Assembly (NCBI GenBank): GCA_002508315.1
Contig: DAHE01000028.1
Location: 5,004 to 15,040, forward strand
Reading direction: 5' to 3'
From: Thermocladium sp. UBA166
GTDB lineage: Archaea > Thermoproteota > Thermoprotei > Thermoproteales > Thermocladiaceae
DNA: 10,037 nucleotides
Shown here: positions 6,724-10,037 of the stretch, in pieces
How the letters are laid out: every line of letters begins with the position of its first letter
Position numbering within the stretch: the first letter of the stretch is position 1
The notes under the pieces: model-generated
What the model saw: the letters and a program-made list of their open reading frames with translations, nothing else
Databases searched by the model: none
What the model was told of the DNA's origin: nothing
Translations under genes and position numbers: made by a program

Positions 6724-7095
6724 GTGTCGTTCACCCCAGGGGTTGAAGTGGATGGAGACGCCGTCGTGGTAAGGATAAGGCTGGGGCCTGAGGTCAGCGC
6801 CTCCATTCTGGCCAAGAAGTTGAAGGAGAAGACAGGCTTGGAGTTCGCTGGGCTGGGCGACTCCGTTGCGAGCGTGGTGACGATAGGTAGGTCTTTCATG
6901 GATGATCAATTCATCAAGTCCCTGAGCGATAGGGTTCTCTCCATGTTGGACGTTGATATAAAGGGATTGGCCGGCGAGGCGAAGAAGCCGGCGAGGAGGC
7001 TAGCCAGGAAGCGTAGGAGGGGTAAGGGGAGGGGGAAGGGAAGTAGGGGGCGTAGTAGGAGTAGAAAGTCTAGGAGCGGCAGAAGAAATTCATAG
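6724..7095 (+). CDS. Small unknown protein with strongly basic Arg/Lys/Gly/Ser tail
   Basis: I do not recognise the family. The 123-residue product has two parts. Residues 1 to about 84 look like a compact alpha/beta domain: strand GVEVDGDAVVVRIRLGP, helix VSASILAKKLKEKTG, strand SVASVVTIGRSF and helix FIKSLSDRVLSMLDV. From about residue 87 to the end the sequence is almost only Arg, Lys, Gly and Ser (KKPARRLARKRRRGKG, then RSRSRKSRSGRR near the end), with virtually no acidic residue. Such tails usually bind nucleic acid without strict sequence recognition, as in chromatin or ribosome-associated proteins, so an RNA- or DNA-binding role is inferred. It has no Cys and no membrane segment. The TATA spacing supports the GTG start, and the frame continues cleanly to the stop at 7093. 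It sits between KDG kinase and the disulfide oxidoreductase without operon coupling. Confidence 0.85.
   Translation: MSFTPGVEVDGDAVVVRIRLGPEVSASILAKKLKEKTGLEFAGLGDSVASVVTIGRSFMDDQFIKSLSDRVLSMLDVDIKGLAGEAKKPARRLARKRRRGKGRGKGSRGRSRSRKSRSGRRNS
7019..7050 (+). other. G-quadruplex-like G-run tract inside the basic tail coding region
   Basis: Five runs of G occur in 32 bases: 7019-7022, 7026-7029, 7031-7035, 7038-7040 and 7046-7050, separated by 3, 1, 2 and 5 bases. This meets the usual four-run, short-loop pattern for a G-quadruplex in the coding strand and hence in the mRNA. The Arg/Gly/Lys-rich protein and AGG/GGG codon preference alone could produce it. Confidence 0.5.
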
Positions 7096-7107
7096 ACACG
7101 TAAGGTT

Positions 7108-7114
7108 TTTAAAT
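7108..7114 (+). promoter_or_regulatory. TATA box of the protein disulfide oxidoreductase gene
   Basis: TTTAAAT, within GGTTTTTAAATC, is centred about 28 bases before the ATG at 7139. The preceding T-run (7106-7110) could also help terminate transcripts of the basic-tail gene, whose stop is at 7093-7095. Confidence 0.55.
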
Positions 7115-7138
7115 CTTCAGAGTCATGCATTTTTTACT

Positions 7139-7885
7139 ATGTCGGCTACACCGATAACCCCTCCCACTGCAGAGGAGGTTCACATAGAGGTGGATGATGA
7201 TACAAAGGCCACCATTAAGGAAATACTCTCCCAGATGGTTAACCCCGTTACGGCGGAGTTCCTCGTGGGCGCTGCCTGCAAGGAGCGTGACACCAATTGG
7301 TGCGTCCCAACCCAGGAATTGCTTGACCTACTGGTGGAGCTGGCTCCCCCAGGCAAGCTAATAGTCAACAAGCACGTCTATGAGGAGGATAAGGCCAGCT
7401 TCGATAAATTCGGCCTAACGGGGAGCAGGGTTCCGGCTATATTGTTGGACGGCGGCTCCATCAGGTACGTGGGGGCACCGCTGGGCGAGGAGGTGAGGGC
7501 CTTCATTGAGACGATAACTAGGCTATCCACTGGGAAGACGGGCTTGAGGCAGAAGACCAAGGAGACTCTCAGCAAGTTAAACGAGTCACACGTAAAGAAC
7601 GTGGAGGTGATAACAGTGGTCACCCCGTCCTGCCCCTACTGCCCCTACGCGGTTCTGCTCGCCAATATGTTTGCCCACGACAGCGGCGGCAGGGTGGTCG
7701 CGTTGAACGTGGAGGCGTACGAGGCGCCGGACATAGCTGATGCATACTCTGTCAGCGCGGTTCCAACCGTTGCGTTAAGGGCCGTTGACCAGGAGGTGGG
7801 CAACGTGGAGTTCGTCGGCGTCCCGCCTGAGGCGGAGCTGCTGAAGAAGGTATTGGAGTACAGCGGAGCGGAGCCAAGCCAATAG
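7139..7885 (+). CDS. Protein disulfide oxidoreductase (two thioredoxin-fold domains)
   Basis: This 248-residue protein matches the PDO/glutaredoxin-like family of thermophiles, cytosolic enzymes that form, reduce or isomerise disulfides and can take electrons from a thioredoxin reductase. Two thioredoxin-fold units are visible. The C-terminal one has the active site CPYC (Cys165, Cys168) in VTPSCPYCPYAV and the cis-proline loop SAVPTVA. The N-terminal one keeps the cis-proline loop (SRVPAILL) but lacks CXXC: its cysteines are Cys47 and Cys55, a CX7C arrangement (ACKERDTNWCVP). There is no signal peptide, so it is intracellular, as in hyperthermophiles that use disulfides to stabilise cytosolic proteins. 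The ATG matches the TATA spacing. Its activity may rest on the C-terminal site, as often proposed for the family. Confidence 0.9.
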   Translation: MSATPITPPTAEEVHIEVDDDTKATIKEILSQMVNPVTAEFLVGAACKERDTNWCVPTQELLDLLVELAPPGKLIVNKHVYEEDKASFDKFGLTGSRVPAILLDGGSIRYVGAPLGEEVRAFIETITRLSTGKTGLRQKTKETLSKLNESHVKNVEVITVVTPSCPYCPYAVLLANMFAHDSGGRVVALNVEAYEAPDIADAYSVSAVPTVALRAVDQEVGNVEFVGVPPEAELLKKVLEYSGAEPSQ

Positions 7886-7933
7886 AAAATGGATAATCCT
7901 TACAATGCCCTAAATAATTTTATCCCTAAGGCG

Positions 7934-7944
7934 TTTTTGTTTTT
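7934..7944 (+). terminator. T-tract terminator after the oxidoreductase gene
   Basis: TTTTTGTTTTT lies 49 bases after the stop at 7883-7885, within an A+T-rich stretch unlike the coding regions. Oligo-T on the coding strand is the usual archaeal termination signal. Confidence 0.5.
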
Positions 7945-7990
7945 CGAGTCTTCGAGTAGATGATGCCGCAGGAAATCCATGCCTCACCGC

Positions 7991-8007
7991 GTGGTTGGGT
8001 TAACCAC
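7991..8007 (+). promoter_or_regulatory. Perfect 6-bp inverted repeat upstream of the XTPase promoter
   Basis: GTGGTT (7991-7996) and AACCAC (8002-8007) flank a 5-base spacer GGGTT. The repeat ends 6 bases before the TATA-like box of the XTPase gene, a position where an activator or repressor could act. As RNA it could form a small hairpin, but it lies upstream of the predicted transcript start. A role is only inferred. Confidence 0.3.
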
Positions 8008-8013
8008 AATTGA

Positions 8014-8020
8014 TTTAATT
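8014..8020 (+). promoter_or_regulatory. TATA-like box of the XTPase gene
   Basis: TTTAATT is centred 25 bases before the ATG at 8042, predicting a leaderless mRNA. Confidence 0.5.
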
Positions 8021-8041
8021 CCATGTAATGCTTGAACTAGT

Positions 8042-8605
8042 ATGGAGTTATCGTTCGCCACGAGCAATGAAAATAAAGTGAGGGAGGCCTCCATGGTTCT
8101 GGGGCGGTATGGCATATCCATTAATCAATCCCCGCTTAGGAAAATAGAGATACAGAGCGGTGATTTGGCTGAGATAGTCGAGTATGCATTATCGCATCTA
8201 TGCGTGGAGGTGGATGACTTGGTGGTGGAGGATGATGGATTATTCGTGCGCTCCCTTAACGGCTTCCCAGGACCGTACGCGGCCTACGCCTACTCAACCA
8301 TCGGGGTGGGAGGCTTGTTGAAATTAATGCAGGGGGTAATCAAGGAAGAGAGGCTGGCTACCTTTAAGTCAGTGGTGGGCGCCTGCGTGGGTGGGAGGAG
8401 GTTTATAGTGGAGGGAGCAGTGGATGGGGTCATAACCGAGGAGCCGCGGGGGTCCTCTGGTTTTGGATTTGACCCGGTCTTCTCCCCGCTAGGCGATGAC
8501 CGTACCTTCGCTGAGATGAGCATTGAGGAGAAGTCTAGGCGCTCCCATAGGGCTCTCGCATTCAGCCGCCTCGCCGAGCGCCTATTGAAAGAAGGAGCAT
8601 TATGA
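8042..8605 (+). CDS. XTP/dITP diphosphatase (RdgB/HAM1 family)
   Basis: This 187-residue enzyme, normal in length for the family, hydrolyses XTP and (d)ITP to the monophosphate and pyrophosphate, clearing deaminated purines from the cytosolic nucleotide pool. Visible motifs: FATSNENKVREA (5-16), which binds the substrate phosphates; the short EIQ (36-38); VVEDDGLFVRSLNGFPGPYA (61-80), with the acidic pair Asp64/Asp65 expected to hold the metal and act as base; GSSGFGFDPVFSP (137-149); TFAEMSIEEKSRRSHRALA (155-173), whose SHR contacts the purine. All key residues are present. It follows a 156-base spacer with its own TATA box, and its last 44 bases overlap the convergent membrane protein gene. 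Confidence 0.95.
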   Translation: MELSFATSNENKVREASMVLGRYGISINQSPLRKIEIQSGDLAEIVEYALSHLCVEVDDLVVEDDGLFVRSLNGFPGPYAAYAYSTIGVGGLLKLMQGVIKEERLATFKSVVGACVGGRRFIVEGAVDGVITEEPRGSSGFGFDPVFSPLGDDRTFAEMSIEEKSRRSHRALAFSRLAERLLKEGAL

Positions 8606-9041
8606 AGAATGCCAGCAACATTACCGCCGCGCCAGCCTCTATCCCAGCTGTTATCCTATAAAGCGTGAGCGAGGATTGGCCATGTATCGTGCACACCGCG
8701 CTCGCTCCCCCCATTGCCTCATAATAGTAGCCATTGACTAGGGTCACGTTGTTAGGGTAGCAGTACGGGTACTGCCCCCTGGGCAGACTCATCTCCACGT
8801 ACCGCGAATGCCTGGCTATTATTATTATGCTGCCCCACTCGTTGAGGGTGATATTGGCTTTAACGCAGCCGCTGATGCTTTGATGCGGCCCGTACAGTAT
8901 GAGCGTGGAATTGACTGGAGTCATTATGGTGTAATTGATCTGGGAAGTGGTCACGTTGCATGTAATGGGCCCAGCGTGGAGAGCCGCGGCGGCGGCCAGC
9001 ATTGTCGCCACGACTGCCAGCAAGCCGATGATGTACCTCAC
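8562..9041 (-). CDS. Sequon-rich membrane-anchored extracellular protein, unknown function
   Basis: I do not recognise this protein. From the GTG at 9041 it has 159 residues. Residues 1-23 resemble a signal peptide (basic start, then a hydrophobic run ending in AAAAALHA). A polar region of about 108 residues follows, with four cysteines (28, 59, 94, 117) and five Asn-X-Ser/Thr sequons (29, 36, 44, 63, 98). A transmembrane helix spans about 132-153, and ARRGG forms a positive cytoplasmic end. This suggests a small type I surface protein exposed outside, N-glycosylated and probably with two disulfides. The start is fixed by GAGGTG seven bases upstream, at the end of the zinc-ribbon gene. The gene runs 44 bases antisense into the XTPase gene; that part encodes the end of the helix and the tail. 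Confidence 0.8.
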   Translation of the reverse strand: MRYIIGLLAVVATMLAAAAALHAGPITCNVTTSQINYTIMTPVNSTLILYGPHQSISGCVKANITLNEWGSIIIIARHSRYVEMSLPRGQYPYCYPNNVTLVNGYYYEAMGGASAVCTIHGQSSLTLYRITAGIEAGAAVMLLAFFIMLLLSIGARRGG

Positions 9042-9045
9042 GAGT

Positions 9046-9228
9046 TCACACCTCGGGGAGCTGGAGCTGGCTCGGTATTAACTTCTCGTTCTTCAAATTC
9101 CTTAGGAACTTGACGTTGTGCATTAGTATTACCTTGGATGCACAGCCATAGCAATACGGCTTTCCCCCTATTATGGCCATTGTCTTGCTGGATCCGCATG
9201 CAGTGCATGTTTGAGTCCTCATCTCCAT
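9046..9228 (-). CDS. Small four-cysteine zinc-ribbon protein
   Basis: This 60-residue protein has the zinc-ribbon pattern CTAC (Cys8, Cys11) and CYGC (Cys26, Cys29) with a short hairpin between (GSSKTMAIIGGKPY), so it very probably binds one zinc ion. The second half (KVILMHNVKFLRNLKNEKLI) looks helical and basic. Zinc ribbons of this size bind DNA, RNA or protein partners; nothing here identifies which. A TATA-like box 23.5 bases before the ATG at 9228 supports that start, though the in-frame ATG at 9222 is also possible. Its stop lies four bases before the GTG of the sequon-rich membrane protein, and the Shine-Dalgarno sequence of that gene is inside its last codons, so the two are almost certainly co-transcribed. 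Confidence 0.8.
   Translation of the reverse strand: MEMRTQTCTACGSSKTMAIIGGKPYCYGCASKVILMHNVKFLRNLKNEKLIPSQLQLPEV
9049..9054 (-). promoter_or_regulatory. Shine-Dalgarno sequence of the sequon-rich membrane protein gene
   Basis: GAGGTG on the minus strand matches the complement of the archaeal 16S rRNA 3' end and lies seven bases before the GTG at 9041. It is the only clear one in the window and belongs to the only gene that is clearly internal to an operon. Confidence 0.7.
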
Positions 9229-9248
9229 CGCTCAGCTGCGCCTCCGGA

Positions 9249-9254
9249 TTTAAA
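9249..9254 (-). promoter_or_regulatory. TATA box of the zinc-ribbon/membrane protein operon
   Basis: The minus strand reads CAACGTTTAAATCC, with TTTAAA centred 23.5 bases before the ATG at 9228. The box overlaps the stop codon (9250-9252) of the upstream methyltransferase gene, so the operon can be transcribed separately from it. Confidence 0.5.
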
Positions 9255-9798
9255 CGTTGCCGGCCGCTTGCTTTCTAAACATTAACGCGTTTTGATTGTC
9301 CACCTCATCAACGCGCTCCAGCCTCAACCCGGCTTTCCCAAGTATTTCAGCCACTTCCTCGGGCTTCATGCGCATCCAGGAAGGCGGGCCAAAGCCTTCG
9401 ACGCCGGGCTTGAACTCTATTATCAATGCCTTGCCCCCGTCCCGCAGTATCCTGTGAATCTCCCTCGCCACTGCTAGTTTGTCCTGCATGTCGTGAAATG
9501 AATTAACCATCAAAACGAACCCCACCTCCCCGCTGGGTATCGAGGTTTGGCCCGCGTCCTCCGCAAGAAAGACGGCGCTGCCGCCCTCGACGGATCCCCG
9601 CGCGGCCTCTATTGCTTCGGCGTCGGCGTCCACGCAATACACCTTATTTGCATGCCTAGACAGGACTCCGCAGAATCGCCCCTCCCCGCACCCCAAGTCT
9701 GCGGCGGCTTCGACGCGATCCATTGCCTCCTCTATCAGCTTCTCCAACTCGGGCGACCTAAACGATCCCCAATGCATTCCGTGCCTTCTGTGGAACAT
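9250..9798 (-). CDS. Class I SAM-dependent methyltransferase (UbiE-like)
   Basis: This 182-residue Rossmann-fold methyltransferase uses S-adenosylmethionine. Motif I is AAADLGCGEGRF (31-42). The acidic residue that binds the adenosine ribose is Asp57 in YCVDADAEAIEAA, and AEDAG fits the next loop. LMVNSFHDMQDK follows, and then the long motif RILRDGGKALIIEFKPGVEG. The late GPPSWMRMKPEEVAEIL region resembles archaeal proteins annotated as UbiE/COQ5-like, but the acceptor (quinone, small molecule, protein or metalloid) cannot be inferred. There is no transmembrane segment. A TATA box 26.5 bases before the ATG at 9798 supports that start over the in-frame Met8. Confidence 0.87.
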   Translation of the reverse strand: MFHRRHGMHWGSFRSPELEKLIEEAMDRVEAAADLGCGEGRFCGVLSRHANKVYCVDADAEAIEAARGSVEGGSAVFLAEDAGQTSIPSGEVGFVLMVNSFHDMQDKLAVAREIHRILRDGGKALIIEFKPGVEGFGPPSWMRMKPEEVAEILGKAGLRLERVDEVDNQNALMFRKQAAGNV

Positions 9799-9821
9799 AA
9801 TCGATATCGGATACCTAGCAA

Positions 9822-9827
9822 TTAAAA
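9822..9827 (-). promoter_or_regulatory. TATA box of the methyltransferase gene
   Basis: The minus strand reads AAACGTTTTAATTGC, with TTTTAA centred 26.5 bases before the ATG at 9798. The preceding AACGTT resembles the sequence before the RHH and zinc-ribbon boxes. Confidence 0.5.
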
Positions 9828-9860
9828 CGTTTCCCCAGAACCCGTCACGCTAGATGCGCG

Positions 9861-10037
9861 CTATCGAGGAGCCCCACGGCCTCGCTCGATCGGCGGGGAA
9901 TCCTCGGGAGCCTTTGGGTCCTCATCCATGTTAATCCCGGTCCTACCTGGGCATATTTGAAGTACGCTGGCTCTTGCGGTAACCCCCATTACAAGCGGGG
10001 ATAGAGCTAAATGGCTTCCGACTATTGGGTATTGATG
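9861..10037 (-). CDS. 3' end of an unidentified gene, possibly a transposase tail
   Basis: A frame on the minus strand is open from the right edge to a TAG at 9861-9863, giving 58 residues without a stop; it contains GSHLALSPLVMGVTARAS, a CPGRTG segment and a Pro- and charge-rich end (DEDPKAPEDSPPIERGRGAP). It reads like the variable, proline-rich C-terminal tail of crenarchaeal IS200/IS605-type OrfB (TnpB-like) transposases, but no catalytic residue is inside the window, so this is a weak recollection. Third-position bases and use of CGA, AGA and TTA differ from the neighbours, which would suit a mobile element or non-coding DNA. A 58-codon open frame can arise by chance here. Between its stop and the methyltransferase start (9799-9860) I see only the methyltransferase promoter. 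Confidence 0.35.
   Translation of the reverse strand, partial: HQYPIVGSHLALSPLVMGVTARASVLQICPGRTGINMDEDPKAPEDSPPIERGRGAPR

Noticed and set aside
7889..7963. 24-codon open frame (ATG to TGA) directly after the disulfide oxidoreductase stop
   Set aside because: It has no TATA box or convincing Shine-Dalgarno at a proper distance, its composition is that of an A+T-rich spacer, and it contains the T-tract terminator.
7955..8035. Possible box C/D small RNA, from ATGATGC resembling a C box
   Set aside because: The last base of the C-box consensus is wrong and no CTGA D or D' box follows at a suitable distance on either strand.
8808..9113. 101-codon plus-strand frame antisense to the sequon-rich membrane protein and zinc-ribbon genes
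   Set aside because: The minus strand shows a signal peptide, TM helix, Shine-Dalgarno and a CXXC/CXXC zinc ribbon in adjacent genes; the plus frame has no promoter and no motif.
9854..9934. 26-residue plus-strand frame starting with ATG about 29 bases after the box at 9821-9828
   Set aside because: The A+T-rich box is better explained as the methyltransferase promoter on the other strand, and the peptide is short and featureless.
9799..10037. Possible tRNA or other structured RNA near the right edge
   Set aside because: No T-loop pattern (GTTCGANTC) or acceptor-stem pairing was found by eye on either strand.
1..10037. CRISPR array, defence cluster or toxin-antitoxin pair (prompted by the RHH gene)
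   Set aside because: There are no regularly spaced repeats, no Cas or nuclease genes, and no toxin-like gene next to the RHH regulator.

Overview
The window looks like a piece of a thermophilic crenarchaeal (Thermoproteota) chromosome, probably Thermoproteales-like. The evidence is an archaeal-type ATP synthase B subunit with the degenerate P-loop, an archaeal PheS with an N-terminal winged-helix region, a Sulfolobus-type 2-keto-3-deoxygluconate kinase, a two-domain thermophile protein disulfide oxidoreductase, heavy use of AGG (Arg) and ATA (Ile) codons, and TATA-type promoters about 25 bases before start codons. The DNA is G+C-rich, which makes long spurious antisense frames common.

Layout, left to right. 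(1) 1-348: the end, or all, of an unrecognised helical protein on +. (2) 414-623: a small ribbon-helix-helix regulator on -, tail to tail with it. (3) 688-2133: A-type ATP synthase subunit B on -, with no other ATPase subunit nearby. (4) 2228-4120: an S9 acylaminoacyl-type peptidase on +, divergent from atpB. (5) 4157-5674 pheS, 5711-6679 KDG kinase, 6724-7095 a small unknown protein with an extremely basic tail, 7139-7885 protein disulfide oxidoreductase and 8042-8605 XTP/dITP diphosphatase, all on + and nearly all with their own TATA box. (6) 8562-9041 a signal-peptide/TM protein rich in glycosylation sequons and 9046-9228 a four-cysteine zinc-ribbon protein, a two-gene operon on - whose end overlaps the XTPase gene by 44 bp. 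(7) 9250-9798: a class I SAM methyltransferase on -. (8) 9861-10037: an open frame running off the right edge on -, possibly the end of a transposase.

Most genes here are single transcription units. In ten cases a TATA-like box lies 24-29 bases before the start codon, which predicts leaderless mRNAs. The one clear Shine-Dalgarno sequence precedes the only clear operon-internal gene, the sequon-rich membrane protein. The genes serve housekeeping roles: energy (ATP synthase), translation (PheRS), sugar catabolism (branched Entner-Doudoroff), peptide turnover, nucleotide sanitation and disulfide chemistry. I see no CRISPR array, defence system, tRNA or rRNA. The least explained items are the basic-tailed protein (with a G-quadruplex-like coding tract), the zinc-ribbon/sequon-rich membrane protein pair, the altered N-terminal redox site of the oxidoreductase, and two recurring promoter-proximal palindromes.
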